Position numbers and translations under genes: made by a program. The notes beneath the pieces are model-generated. The model did not search any database, was not told where the DNA came from, and saw only the letters and a program-made list of their open reading frames with translations. Shown piece after piece: positions 27,101-34,738 of a stretch of 64,000 bases of DNA; position 1 is the first letter of the stretch; each line of letters begins with the position of its first letter. This stretch comes from Tepidanaerobacteraceae bacterium (GTDB lineage Bacteria > Bacillota > Thermosediminibacteria > Thermosediminibacterales > Tepidanaerobacteraceae), in contig JANLFP010000008.1 in the NCBI GenBank assembly GCA_024655905.1, positions 62,001-126,000 of the forward strand. Direction: 5' to 3'.

Positions 27101-28665
27101 CAAGAACCGAAAACGTAAGCTGCCAGGTCGCCGCCTACGTAGTCCGCGTACCGTTCTCTAAGCCCGTTAATTCGTCTTTCGAATTCATCCAGGCCGGAAC
27201 CGGTCTCTTCAATAAAGCTCTCCACTTCCTTTATATACTTTTCCATTAGTTCAATGGCCTGGTCCCACTTCTGGACCACTTCCGGACCTTGGGAGGTGAC
27301 GGCCTGTTTGGCCTCTTGATAGTTATAGTACGCAAACAGTACTTCCGGCCGCAAGAGGGCCTCCTCGCTTAGGTCAATGACCCTGCTGCCCGCCTCAATG
27401 AGCGGCAGAACATACAGTTTGGCGCCGTACTTTTCGCTTCCCGGGTGGCTTCCCAGGCTTCCACCGTCGTCGTAACCTATCTTTTCATAGAGATCGGTTT
27501 TTTGCGCGGCAATATCTTGTAAAAAATCTTCGTAGTCTCCTTTAATGCTATTAGCCTCACTTATTACCTGACTGCGGATCTCCGCCCGCTGCTGCTCTTC
27601 GGTTACCTCCGAAGGGGGCGGGTAGGGGTAGCTCACGATCTCCTGGCTCCACTGGAAGGCCTGGTCGGCCATTTCGTCGAGCTGCTGCTGCTTATTATCT
27701 ACCCGGTTATTTAGCTCCTGCTGTTCCTGTCCCATTAACTGACGCAGCCTGTCCAGCGCCGGCCCCAAGCTGGTGAGGTCGCTTTCAACCTGTTGCTTGA
27801 CCCCTCCGGCAACCTCTTCCAGCTTATCCAGAATATCATTCATCTTCTGGATGATATCCCCGATGCTGGCCCCACCACTGGCCTGGTCTTTTATGTTCTC
27901 TACTGCTTGATTGATAAAGTCGATGCCCTGGGCGATCAAATCGCTGGTAGCCTTGGCCCCGCTGGTCACTACCGGAACCATGACATTATCAACAATGATG
28001 TCCTTGATCAGTATCTCCGAACCTTTTTTGATGGCGTTCCCGATCTGCTTGGCCCTAATGTCTTTGAGACGTTCGTAGAAAGATAGCCCCGCCGCATATT
28101 CCTTTTCTATGCGGTCCACCAATTCCAGGGCTTCCCGGTAGGCTTCAGCGGACATACTTCCCGGGGCCATGCGCTGCAGCTCCTGCTTTACTTCATACAG
28201 CGTTTTATCCCCCACAGGCAGATCATTTACACTTCGGCTGTAGAAAGCAGTTAGCTCCGGGTAATCGCGGGCCGCGATGCGGTTTTCCCACTCTTCCCCG
28301 GCGGCCTTCCAGCCGGTAACTTCATTGCCCCAGTCGGCGATGGCATCGCTCCCCTCTTGACCGAATTGGTCAACGCGACTCCCCGGAGAGAAGGCAAAAG
28401 TCTCGGCTACTTTCCTCTTGTCGTCATCGCTTAAAAGGCTCCAAACGTTCCTGTTAAAAGCTGGTCCCATCTCGTCCGAGCGGTACTGCTTCCCGTATAA
28501 TTCAAAAACGACATAGTACCTTAAACCATCACTTACCGTTTGCACCACCTTAGCCTTCGGCTGTCCGCTTTCCTCGGCCCGTACTGCACCTGTACTAAAA
28601 GGTCCGGAAATACAGCTCAGCACAAGGGCCAAGAACAGGACTGCCGCACAAACTCTTTTCAACAC
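21166..28665 (-). CDS. Giant SLH surface protein (2,499 residues) with Ig-like, FN3 and lectin-like modules
   Basis: A signal peptide (MLKRVCAAVLFLALVLSCIS) leads a long coiled-coil-rich N-terminal region (about 35-800). Then follow a BIG2 Ig-like domain (about 815-910), a beta-rich unit, a second BIG2 (about 1045-1135), a ZU5-like stretch, an InlB/Listeria-Bacteroides repeat (about 1325-1410, with the GWNTAADGSGTTYTEG signature), a concanavalin-like domain (about 1412-1600), two near-identical 98-residue Ig-like repeats (about 1605-1800), two Big_5-type domains (about 1808-2008), a fibronectin III domain (about 2020-2112), a glycine linker and three C-terminal SLH repeats (about 2308-2499). 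It is expected to be exported and bound to cell-wall polysaccharide as an adhesin or S-layer-associated protein. The DNA is clearly richer in G+C than its neighbours, which suggests horizontal origin. The GTG start follows AAAGGAGTG. Confidence 0.92.
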   Translation of the reverse strand: MLKRVCAAVLFLALVLSCISGPFSTGAVRAEESGQPKAKVVQTVSDGLRYYVVFELYGKQYRSDEMGPAFNRNVWSLLSDDDKRKVAETFAFSPGSRVDQFGQEGSDAIADWGNEVTGWKAAGEEWENRIAARDYPELTAFYSRSVNDLPVGDKTLYEVKQELQRMAPGSMSAEAYREALELVDRIEKEYAAGLSFYERLKDIRAKQIGNAIKKGSEILIKDIIVDNVMVPVVTSGAKATSDLIAQGIDFINQAVENIKDQASGGASIGDIIQKMNDILDKLEEVAGGVKQQVESDLTSLGPALDRLRQLMGQEQQELNNRVDNKQQQLDEMADQAFQWSQEIVSYPYPPPSEVTEEQQRAEIRSQVISEANSIKGDYEDFLQDIAAQKTDLYEKIGYDDGGSLGSHPGSEKYGAKLYVLPLIEAGSRVIDLSEEALLRPEVLFAYYNYQEAKQAVTSQGPEVVQKWDQAIELMEKYIKEVESFIEETGSGLDEFERRINGLRERYADYVGGDLAAYVFGSWTPEAVKNNLKFMLYEDNFSDTESDYFWLELMNEERERINRNLSRFNEEAQAFEDAIRETLAPYDSLYANLQNSAGYFYGNAVALERLYNQPYFYYPNPIVNRAYLWGELINQQPPDKRDEKIAEIIDELKGIRQQEIDYLRKIELGKRNFAYDLNQLSYLLAEVPTFYSYSNISDILGRKISTPWDFLSENPGIYSEYQKNRQPSDIPSVIDELQSNSEPYYELFFLTEELEAEKNEWLGLSDTDFNARYDEYLAKINQWRQDASGLNYNQQVKAVEQYGKAYGVLLEIGALRQTGGAVPVERIDLVFAGTQTAASSIGLYVGETCRLEALIYPENATDRGVIWTSDNPGIATVNNDGLITAVAEGTAIITAASADGHVQASATVQVFPGGGGSGQPGWVDILVSQPEQGAKIPLSNPVLQVSGSIPGENITAFEARILSYALMGAPGYEGVVVHGVNIGTLQGPDNAFSFTVDLRGLGEAYMIPGEDVGQGYELGLFAWTEGGVQGSHFVTFFLTEDGAGPPPAVPVTGVSLNRPALSLTPGEEVTLVATVTPANATNRRVTWESSNPDVATVDENGKVKAIGAGTATVAVTTADGNKTAACAITVKELQTVTLDAEQKVVAVQADTPVAVAVPQSVTEAKLELAPQAREGKKEATLPRVEAQVELQGGSSLGTVRMQIPSETIVSGPTEWDGNIKLPEVKDRPSVTISQAQRVETVIEVGLPDVALTFDRAVRLVIPGQAGKAVGYIRSGVFTPITRILTEDKQENADSEIPQNGEAFINVGSDLVIWTKHFTEFVVYVPAGGTASYTVAYDGNGATSGTVPVDTNTYEEGATVTVLGNTGGLAKSGYSFAGWNTAADGSGTTYTEGQTFSMGAANVTLYAVWEPVQTALFYEDFESYAENAYPTSFALLYNGTGTANQKVITTSGYDGNSTKVFRLEGASSWASEQLVDLPSPLPETLVIDAYVKPVSGSWPGRIGLYNPNVGSWGTRVSGVLFDSNGKITAVQNGNDSQLLELGTYTMGSWYRITMEHHIAAKTYDVYINGVKVAENIPMSQTVTPTKLNLTAGNTETNEIYYDNVGLYAKSSDEQAVAADKAALTFDVIKGTNSEANNITGDLVLPASGASGTTITWESSDTSVIGNDGKVTRPSYSQGDKHVTLTATVSKGTASDTRTFDLTVKALEQTDAEAVAADKEALTFNVIKGANTAPDNITSDLVLPASGASGTTITWESSDTSVIGNDGKVTRPSYSQGDKHVTLTATISKGAAIDTKTFDLTVKALPFSDTFPPQVRATDPQDNAPNVPVDKTVAIYFDEDVQTGVNIGGITITNQNGSTVDYVYELNGSILTLDPVKVLDHSAVYSVYLPAGAVADLCGNLLGVPYSFTFSTAAEPVYPNPAASSFSPAGENVPVGGEIRVVFDIPVRDSQSVAVELTPAGGRTRTVAGSVYNSTLTVSFTDLLYDTVYLATVPAGSVQSVVYATYNDAITWSFKTVAAPADSQPPEKPKNLRLISRTSSSITLAWDASADNVGVAKYQLEMKRQSTTDFTSAGETADTSYTATGLAPGTAYIFRVRAADAAGNESDWSDELTCATFSSGGGGGGGTVSASQQSSPAMPAVSAPEVRESGQPFFSKKFTPAEAARGVLVESGALTEMMDKKREVHIVSENASLIVTPALAQALLEADATSQVMVSIARPQEVALPVPATLKPAGADVEVTARVRQGQKEADLLGEMHLVLPYDPEKVQNPNRLGIYRWEEGKWRYVGGRADTATLTVSVKLTHLSRYSVFEDTRAFADLAGHWAKNDVELLAARYLVGGLPDGSFAPDRAITRAEFAALLANALTFAGQGEQKEAVKNFTDVPADVWYAGAVKNVAAAGLISGYPDGTFGPEKNISREEAAVMVVRLLQRLQVQVPPAPESVLASYKDAGEAGVWARANLAAAVGSGLLRGSSEERLDPAGRLTRAQAAALLKRVLEKADLL
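23261..23850 (-). repeat. Near-identical tandem 294-bp repeats inside the giant gene
   Basis: Two consecutive units with a 294-bp period (98 codons) encode the paired Ig-like domains. Long stretches are identical at the DNA level, for example around 23341-23460 and 23635-23754. Such DNA identity, including synonymous positions, indicates recent duplication or gene conversion, so repeat number may vary between strains. Confidence 0.85.
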
Positions 28666-28727
28666 AAATACACTCCTTTCCGGTAATTATTCTCATAAGT
28701 TCAATGTCACTCTGAATAATACTTTTA

Positions 28728-29036
28728 TCATCTCTGCAAAAATTTTTTGCCAAACACAGTCGCTAAAGTTTCAGAAATTGCAATCAAATCAACAGGCTCT
28801 TGCAAAGTTCCGATAAACACCTCCTTTTCAGTCCTTACATCAAGTTCGGCGGATGATCTCCCTAAAATGGCGATTGATTTGACTTCCGCGCATGGAATGA
28901 TTTTTTTGCTTTTCCTCATCTTTCCTCGAATACGGACAAAGGTTAGTGCCTCATCCGTAACTTTCACAATATATGGCTCGGATTTGAAAAAACCAGTCTT
29001 TAGATTCAGTTTGAAATGTATTAGGGTATCAACCAT
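28728..29036 (-). CDS. Small 102-residue protein co-transcribed with the giant surface protein
   Basis: The ATG at 29036 follows GAGGGGTG; an in-frame GTG 9 bases upstream lies in that site. The sequence alternates short strands with charged turns (LKTGFFKSEPYIVKVTDEA, then KKIIPCAEVKSIAI) and ends in an amphipathic helix. This is compatible with a PH-like/YokE-type small beta-barrel fold, but I cannot assign it. It has no signal peptide. It is the first gene after the second copy of the control region and precedes the giant gene by 62 bp, so the two form an operon. Confidence 0.6.
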   Translation of the reverse strand: MVDTLIHFKLNLKTGFFKSEPYIVKVTDEALTFVRIRGKMRKSKKIIPCAEVKSIAILGRSSAELDVRTEKEVFIGTLQEPVDLIAISETLATVFGKKFLQR

Positions 29037-29054
29037 TATTTTCACCCCTCAAAA

Positions 29055-29157
29055 CAATAATAACAAAATTTTTCAAATTATATCAATAAAGTCAGCCCAT
29101 TTGTCATTGACATTTTGTCTGTCATGAATCAGTGACAATAATTTTTCATTAAAAATT
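29055..29157. promoter_or_regulatory. Control region, copy 2, upstream of the surface-protein operon
   Basis: This segment is a close copy of 19445-19549. The minus-strand promoter is conserved as -35 TTGATA (29081-29086), 18-bp spacer, -10 TATTAT (29057-29062), and the TGTCA/TGACA cluster is retained almost base for base. The predicted transcript starts only about 14 bp before the ATG of the 102-residue gene. Conservation of the repeats and promoter while the neighbouring regulator copy decayed argues that the region is functional. Confidence 0.6.
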
Positions 29158-29290
29158 CTCACCATTCAGGAAGGGCTTCTTGATCGTTTGCTCAGCCGCG
29201 CCGGTACAGACGGCATAACAAAAGAAAAAATGCTCTCTGTTCAGAGAGCAATGTGCAATATTTTACAGCCGACCTCAAACACCGCAATTA
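29158..29290 (+). pseudogene. Relic of a second HTH regulator gene
   Basis: This stretch matches 20602-20735 of the intact regulator gene (codons for LLDRLLSRAG and the TKEKMLSVQRA region). It lies directly after the duplicated control region, with the first ~1 kb of the gene missing. A one-base loss after CAATATTTTA shifts the frame. It is best read as the remains of a paralogous regulator once divergent from the surface-protein operon. Confidence 0.8.
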
Positions 29291-29300
29291 TGCGGTTTAT

Positions 29301-29397
29301 ATTTAACCGACGACGCCGGTGTCATAGCCGCATTATTCTTTCTGCGCGAACGGGAAGTGGTGCATTTCCATAGGTTTGGAGCAACCCTTATGCTGGT
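29301..29397 (+). pseudogene. cotJC (manganese catalase) gene fragment
   Basis: The 97 bp align without gaps to 10815-10911 of cotJC. The reading frame is kept (LTDDAGVIAALFFLRERE and onward to FGATLMLV), and several differences are silent or conservative. It therefore derives from a once functional second cotJC gene and is not a recent copy of the local one. The rest of the gene is absent and it is fused directly to the regulator relic. Confidence 0.8.
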
Positions 29398-29596
29398 GAT
29401 GAGAATCGGGTGCTATAGAAAATTCCCCTTCCATTATACGCAAATAAAGCGCAACAAACGCACATTTATGCAAATATTACATTATATTATTTTCCCTGAG
29501 AATCAATTATAATAAAATATAAATAATAATCTTAAAAAAGCAACTGGACTTTCTCTAAGCCGAATGTTATAAAATTAGTTGAAAGGGGTTTTGAAA

Positions 29597-30451
29597 ATGG
29601 CAGCAACTTGTAAAAATTATTTTAGAACAAGCGATGACGCAATTATTTATTTTGAAGATTATGGAAAAGGAAAACCGATTGTTTTAGTGCCAGGATTTGT
29701 ATGTACAACCAAATTCTTTGCAAAAAATATTGAGGGGCTTTCCAAAACAAACCGCGTTATTTCTTTTGATCCACGGGGACAAGGCAATTCATCTAAAGGC
29801 CTTCATGGACATACTGTCGCCCGCAATGCAGAAGACATTAAAGAGCTTCTCGATTATTTAGGAGTTGAGCATGCGGCTTTGCTTGGTTGGTCAATGTCAG
29901 GCCAGATTGTACTAAAATATCATATGCTATTCGGCAACCATCGTATCGATTCTATTGGCTTACTTGATTGCCCTTTGGGCGCCATGTATGATGAAGAGTG
30001 GAATGCGCATGGATTAAAGGGCTTCAACATGGATGGATTCAATAATTTCCTAAAAATGTCTTATACCAATTATGAGGGGTATTGTGCTGCCTTTTCTAAA
30101 AAAATCTGGAGCGGAAACGATGATTCTATGATTGAGTGGAGCAAAGCAGAGTTTCTAAAAACGCCTCCATGGATTAGTTTTGCTATTTATAGCGATTTGG
30201 TATTTCAAAACGGATATGAAATGCTTCCAAACGTATCTGTACCTATTTTATTTATGGGAGCAGATTCTGCTGTTACTGCCAATGGTAAAGCTCTAGCTCT
30301 CGAATATTACCCCAAAAATACAAATCCTAATGTTTATAGGGAATCACATGTTTTTGAGACTGGAGGGCATGTTTTCTTTTATTGCAATCCAGAGGAATTC
30401 AATGCAAAAGTACTTCAATTCATAGAAAATTCAGCAAAACATCAAAAGTAA
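29597..30451 (+). CDS. Alpha/beta hydrolase
   Basis: The 284-residue protein starts at the ATG behind AAAGGGG; an earlier TTG would add six residues. It shows an oxyanion region VLVPGF near residue 32, the DPRGQG turn, the nucleophile elbow GWSMSG (Ser99), a late aspartate in LFMGADSA, and a histidine in ETGGHVFF. This is the full catalytic triad of the AB-hydrolase_1 family (esterases, haloperoxidase-like or C-C hydrolases). The substrate is not predictable. The AraC regulator gene lies 260 bp downstream in the same direction and may be functionally linked. Confidence 0.88.
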   Translation: MAATCKNYFRTSDDAIIYFEDYGKGKPIVLVPGFVCTTKFFAKNIEGLSKTNRVISFDPRGQGNSSKGLHGHTVARNAEDIKELLDYLGVEHAALLGWSMSGQIVLKYHMLFGNHRIDSIGLLDCPLGAMYDEEWNAHGLKGFNMDGFNNFLKMSYTNYEGYCAAFSKKIWSGNDDSMIEWSKAEFLKTPPWISFAIYSDLVFQNGYEMLPNVSVPILFMGADSAVTANGKALALEYYPKNTNPNVYRESHVFETGGHVFFYCNPEEFNAKVLQFIENSAKHQK

Positions 30452-30487
30452 ACTATATCATTCAGCAAATACGTTATAGCAAATTCC

Positions 30488-30526
30488 GCAAACCCTCTTT
30501 TCCTTTCTTGATTGAAGAGGGTTTGC
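30488..30526. terminator. Perfect 12-bp stem-loop after the hydrolase gene
   Basis: GCAAACCCTCTT (30488-30499) and AAGAGGGTTTGC (30515-30526) pair perfectly around a 15-base loop. The position 37 bp after the hydrolase stop suits a terminator, but no T-run follows on the plus strand. It may need a factor or serve as an mRNA 3' stabiliser. Confidence 0.5.
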
Positions 30527-30710
30527 TAATGTACCATGTTCTTATGTATATCAACAATAAAGTTCATATAATTTTCTACAATTTCTTCTGTTTTGCGATA
30601 TCTACGATACCGCTCCAATTTGTTTATCACTGTGCTGCTATGTTTATAAATATAATGCAGAAATGTTTTGAATTTCATAAAGAAGATGCACCGTATATCG
30701 GAGGTGGCTT

Positions 30711-31586
30711 ATGAAAGATAATCGAAAAGCGATGCATAACAAACCTTTCTTTGATATTTATTTGCGTGCCAGGGAGAACAATGGAAGCATGTCTCCACAT
30801 TATCATTTTTATCACCAGATTCTTTTGATTACAGAAGGTTCGGCAAAATTTAATATAGGTGATAGGCAAAATAAATATATTGTACAGCCGGGTTCATTCA
30901 TGATTATCAGTGCATTTGAAAAACATTCTTTCGAAGTTCTTGCCTATCCTTATAATGGTTATGTATTAGCAATAAATAATGAGTTTGCATCGGCATTTTT
31001 GCATCACCCTTTGGCATTTTCAGTCTTTTTACAGCGTCCGGATAATTTTTGCCACATTGCCAATCTAGATTACTCAATCATGTTAAAAGCACAAAATATT
31101 TGTATTGAAATGGAAGAGGAATTAATCAAAAAAGATGATTTGTGGGAAGATAATTTATCATTTATGATTATGCAATTGCTGATTTTAGTTTATAGAAATT
31201 CTAATAAGCCGTTTTGGCCTAAGAGCAACTATACAGTCTCAAATTTGATATTTCAAGTTCAGAAGTATATATCGCAACACTATAAAGATAAAATTTGCCT
31301 TGAGACTTTAGCAAAGGAATTTTTTGTCAATAAATTTTATCTGTCCCATGTTTTTAAGGAGACAACCGGATTTAGTTATAAGGATTATCTGATTCAATAC
31401 CGGTTAAGCATAGCAAAAGATATGCTGATTAATACTAAAATGCCAATCGCGAAAATTTGTGAAGAATGCGGTTACAACAATTTAAGCCATTTTATCCGCA
31501 TTTTTAAGGCTTATGAAAACCTTACTCCAGCACAATATCGTAGTGCATATTGTGTAAAAGCAAAAACACAACAAAGCGGCAGCTAG
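30711..31586 (+). CDS. AraC-family transcriptional regulator
   Basis: The 291-residue protein has an N-terminal cupin-like sensor (SPHYHFYHQILLITEGSAKF, then VQPGSFMII, residues about 25-70) and a C-terminal double helix-turn-helix. The latter shows SQHYKDKICLETLAKEFFVN and the second-helix hallmark IAKICEECGYNNLSHFIRIF (residues about 240-265). Proteins of this layout bind sugars or other small ligands. Its target is unknown; the upstream hydrolase is a candidate. The ATG follows GGAGGTG. It converges on copA with 28 bp between the stops. Confidence 0.92.
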   Translation: MKDNRKAMHNKPFFDIYLRARENNGSMSPHYHFYHQILLITEGSAKFNIGDRQNKYIVQPGSFMIISAFEKHSFEVLAYPYNGYVLAINNEFASAFLHHPLAFSVFLQRPDNFCHIANLDYSIMLKAQNICIEMEEELIKKDDLWEDNLSFMIMQLLILVYRNSNKPFWPKSNYTVSNLIFQVQKYISQHYKDKICLETLAKEFFVNKFYLSHVFKETTGFSYKDYLIQYRLSIAKDMLINTKMPIAKICEECGYNNLSHFIRIFKAYENLTPAQYRSAYCVKAKTQQSGS

Positions 31587-31614
31587 CTATTTGGCAGTAA
31601 TTGGAATTGTATTT

Positions 31615-34029
31615 TCATTTAACATTTTCGGGTTTAAACCTCCTGAGCCTCAGGGCATTGGTGACCACAGACACCGAACTGAATGCCATGGCGCCTCCAG
31701 CTATGGCCGGGCTTAAAAAACCCAGAGCAGCAAAGGGGATGCCTATTGAATTATAAATAAACGCCCAGAAAAGGTTTTGCTTTATATTTCTCATTGTAGC
31801 TCGGCTCAGTTTTATGGCTGTGACTATTCCCATAAGGTCGCCATTCATCAAGGTGATGTCGGCAGCCTCAATGGCCACATCGGTGCCGGTCCCTATGGCT
31901 ATGCCCACATCGGCCGCGGCCAGAGCCGGGGCATCGTTGATACCATCACCCACCATCGCGGTGAGCTTTCCCTGCTCCTTTATTTTTTCCAGTTCCCGGG
32001 CTTTATTTTCCGGCAATACTTCTGCAAGCACGTTTTCTATTCCAACCTGCCTTGCAATGGCGCTGGCGGTTCGCTTATTGTCACCGGTAATCATCCATAC
32101 TTCAATGCCCATTTTCTTCAGTTCATCTATTGCTTCTTTGGAGTGTTCCTTCACGGTATCGGCCACAGCAATAACGCCTTCAGCCTTCCCGTCCACGGCC
32201 ATGATCATAACGGTCTTGCCTTCGTCTTCTAATTTTGTTAGCAGGTCTTCAATGCCTTCTGTGGGAAGATTTTGTCTTGCCATAAGCCGCCGGTTGCCAA
32301 AATATATTTCTCTGCCTTGGATTTTTGAGTATATGCCGTAACCCGGAATGGCTTCGAAATTTTCCGGCTCGGAAAGTTTCATGTTTGCATCTTTGGCTTT
32401 ATTGACAACGGCCTCACCCAGAGGATGTTCGGAACCCTTTTCGGAAGATGCTGCAAATATCAAGATTTCTTCGGGCCTCATATCTCCAATGGAGATAATA
32501 TCTGTGACTTCAGGCTTCCCTCTGGTGATGGTCCCGGTTTTATCAAGGACTATAGCTTTTATTTTATGGGCGCGCTCCAGATGTTCCCCGCCCTTTATGA
32601 GCACCCCGTATTCCGCACCTTTTCCGGTACCCACCATGACCGAAGTTGGAGTAGCCAGGCCCAGGGCGCAGGGGCAGGCTATGACAAGGACTGAAACCGC
32701 ATTGATAAGCCCTGCATTAAAGTTGCCAAATACGAGGTACCAGATCCCAAAACAAATGGCTGCTATAACCATTACTGTCGGTACAAAAACGCCGGATATT
32801 TGATCTGCCATCTTTTGTATGGGAGCCTTGGAACCTTGAGCCTCTTCCACCATCTTAATAATCTGAGCCAGGGCCGTGTCCTTTCCCACCTTTCTGGCCT
32901 CAAGCTTAAAAGTGCCAGTCTTGTTCAATGTTGCCCCCACAACTTCATCTCCCGCTTTCTTCTCCACAGGAATACTTTCCCCAGTCAGCATGGATTCATC
33001 CACCGATGAATACCCTTCTATTATCTTGCCATCCACTGGTATTTTTTCCCCGGGCCTTACCACTACAATGTCTCCCACTTCTACTTCTTCTACAGGAATA
33101 TCCATTTCCTGATCATTATTCCTTATTACTCTAGCAGTCTTGGGCTGCAAGCCCATAAGCTTTTTCATGGCTTCGGAAGTCCTGCCCTTCGCCAAGGCTT
33201 CCAAATATTTTCCAAGAGTGATTAGTGTTATAATGACCGCAGATGCTTCAAAATACAAGTAATTATGAATCATCTCCATAGGCTGGGTTAACACATTATA
33301 AAGGCTGTAGAAAAATGCTGCAGATGTGCCCATGGCTATCAATACATCCATATTGGCATTACCGTTTTTCAAGTTGTGATAAGCGCCCCGATAATATTTA
33401 AAACCAATGGCAAACTGTACCGGAGCTGAAAGCGCTACTTGAAGCCACGGATTATCGAGAATCCCTCCGGGTTTCCCAATCATTCTCAAAATCATAGATG
33501 CAATTAGTGGCGCCGAAAGCATGGCTGAAATAACCACCAGACGTCCCAGTGTTTTTATTTCCCTGTCTTTCTCCTTTTTTTCCCAGTCCACATTTGCTTC
33601 AGTTTTTTCGTAGGCATCATATCCTATATTCCGCACGGCTTTTATCAGATTTTTTACATCTATCTCGCTGCTGATGTACTCTACTGTTGCGGTTTCGGCA
33701 GCAAAATTCACCGACGCACTGTAAACTCCCTGCTGTTTTGCAAGGGTTTTTTCGATTCTTGCAGCACAAGAGGCGCATGTCATATTCTTCAGACCAAGTT
33801 CTGCTTTATCCATGATGACATCATATCCTACATCTTTTATCTTCCGGATAAAGTCACTAACCGAAGTTTTGCCTGAGTCATAAGTTATATTAGCCTTTTC
33901 GGCCGCAAAATTCACATTGGCCCGCAAAACCCCAGGCATCTTGGAAATGGCTTTTTCAATCCTGGCCGCACAGGCTGCGCAGCTCATGCCCTTTATCCTG
34001 ATTCCTGCTTTTTTTTCACTGACCGACAT
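31615..34029 (-). CDS. copA: Copper-exporting P1B-type ATPase CopA
   Basis: The 804-residue protein (start at the ATG behind AGGAGG; the earlier ATG lies within that site) has two N-terminal heavy-metal-associated domains with MSCAAC and MTCASC (Cys17/20 and again near 85-88). The membrane region carries the ion-site motif IACPCALG, the actuator motif TGES, the phosphorylation motif DKTGT and the hinge GDGINDAP. The CPC motif with two HMA domains marks a Cu(I) exporter at the cytoplasmic membrane. A CsoR-like palindrome just upstream supports copper-responsive expression. No copZ chaperone or csoR gene is adjacent. Confidence 0.95.
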   Translation of the reverse strand: MSVSEKKAGIRIKGMSCAACAARIEKAISKMPGVLRANVNFAAEKANITYDSGKTSVSDFIRKIKDVGYDVIMDKAELGLKNMTCASCAARIEKTLAKQQGVYSASVNFAAETATVEYISSEIDVKNLIKAVRNIGYDAYEKTEANVDWEKKEKDREIKTLGRLVVISAMLSAPLIASMILRMIGKPGGILDNPWLQVALSAPVQFAIGFKYYRGAYHNLKNGNANMDVLIAMGTSAAFFYSLYNVLTQPMEMIHNYLYFEASAVIITLITLGKYLEALAKGRTSEAMKKLMGLQPKTARVIRNNDQEMDIPVEEVEVGDIVVVRPGEKIPVDGKIIEGYSSVDESMLTGESIPVEKKAGDEVVGATLNKTGTFKLEARKVGKDTALAQIIKMVEEAQGSKAPIQKMADQISGVFVPTVMVIAAICFGIWYLVFGNFNAGLINAVSVLVIACPCALGLATPTSVMVGTGKGAEYGVLIKGGEHLERAHKIKAIVLDKTGTITRGKPEVTDIISIGDMRPEEILIFAASSEKGSEHPLGEAVVNKAKDANMKLSEPENFEAIPGYGIYSKIQGREIYFGNRRLMARQNLPTEGIEDLLTKLEDEGKTVMIMAVDGKAEGVIAVADTVKEHSKEAIDELKKMGIEVWMITGDNKRTASAIARQVGIENVLAEVLPENKARELEKIKEQGKLTAMVGDGINDAPALAAADVGIAIGTGTDVAIEAADITLMNGDLMGIVTAIKLSRATMRNIKQNLFWAFIYNSIGIPFAALGFLSPAIAGGAMAFSSVSVVTNALRLRRFKPENVK

Positions 34030-34051
34030 GCAAAAAACCTCCTCCTGCATT

Positions 34052-34068
34052 ATACCCCTATAGGGTAT
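34052..34068. promoter_or_regulatory. CsoR-type copper operator of copA
   Basis: ATACCCCTATAGGGTAT is a near-perfect palindrome with the C/G tracts typical of CsoR operators. It lies 23 bp before the copA start, overlapping the likely promoter. CsoR dimers/tetramers release such sites on Cu(I) binding. The csoR gene itself is not in this window. Confidence 0.7.
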
Positions 34069-34134
34069 TTATACTCTTAATTTATCACTCATCCAATCTA
34101 TTGTCAAGTCATTTGCCGATACCTTATACGCTAT

Positions 34135-34654
34135 CTATATGGCGCTGCTATACTCAAATTTTAAAGGTTTCTTGGCAAATTCACTTCCCCTGTCTTTTTG
34201 GCTTTTCACGCTTATTTTGCCTCCATGCGCTTCCACAAGGCTTTTAGCGAAGGTAAGTCCGATTCCGGCTCCTCCCGTCTTCCTGCTCCTAGATTTACCA
34301 CTCCTGTAAAAACCTTCGAAGATATACGGAAGGTCTTCTTCATCTATTCCTACGCCTTTCATCTTTTATCACAATGCACACATCATCTTTTTTTTCCATA
34401 AAATCAACACATACTTCTCCCCCTGGATTTGTATGTTTCTGATGGCTTCAATATGGCTTTGCAGTATTGTCAAAGGTGTCCGAAGCTCATGATATGTCTT
34501 GTGTCAACCTTATTTCACTTTCTGAAACCGTAAACGGCCCAATGAACCCGATTTCGATACTTCCTATATGATTACCTTTTAGTTTCAGGTCGTACTTTTG
34601 TGTAACATAATCATTTGGATTAAAACTGCCCCCCCCCATCATATTACTGCCCAT
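34135..34654 (-). pseudogene. Decayed sensor histidine kinase
   Basis: Pieces of one kinase lie in order on the minus strand. The N-terminal piece (MGSNMMGGGSFNPNDYV through IGFIGPFTVSESEIRLT) ends in a stop. A histidine-box remnant follows in another frame (HELRTPLTILQSHIEAI, about 34430-34480). Then come the ATPase N/G boxes (VGIDEEDLPYIFEGFYR, GGAGIGLTFAKSLVEAHGG). The HAMP/transmembrane part, most of the dimerisation domain and the N box are deleted, and a G10 homopolymer lies at the 5' end. The family resembles metal- or envelope-sensing kinases; adjacency to copA suggests a former copper sensor, but that is only positional. Confidence 0.8.
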
Positions 34655-34738
34655 CCATAAAATACCTCCTTTTCGGTTTAACATTTGAGCTTAATTAATC
34701 AATTAGCACAGGAGTAGCACAGGAGGACTTTGAAGAAA

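Noticed and set aside
29188-29373. 61-codon plus-strand frame across the relic region
   Set aside because: It reads through the junction of two unrelated gene fragments, so it is an accident of the mosaic.
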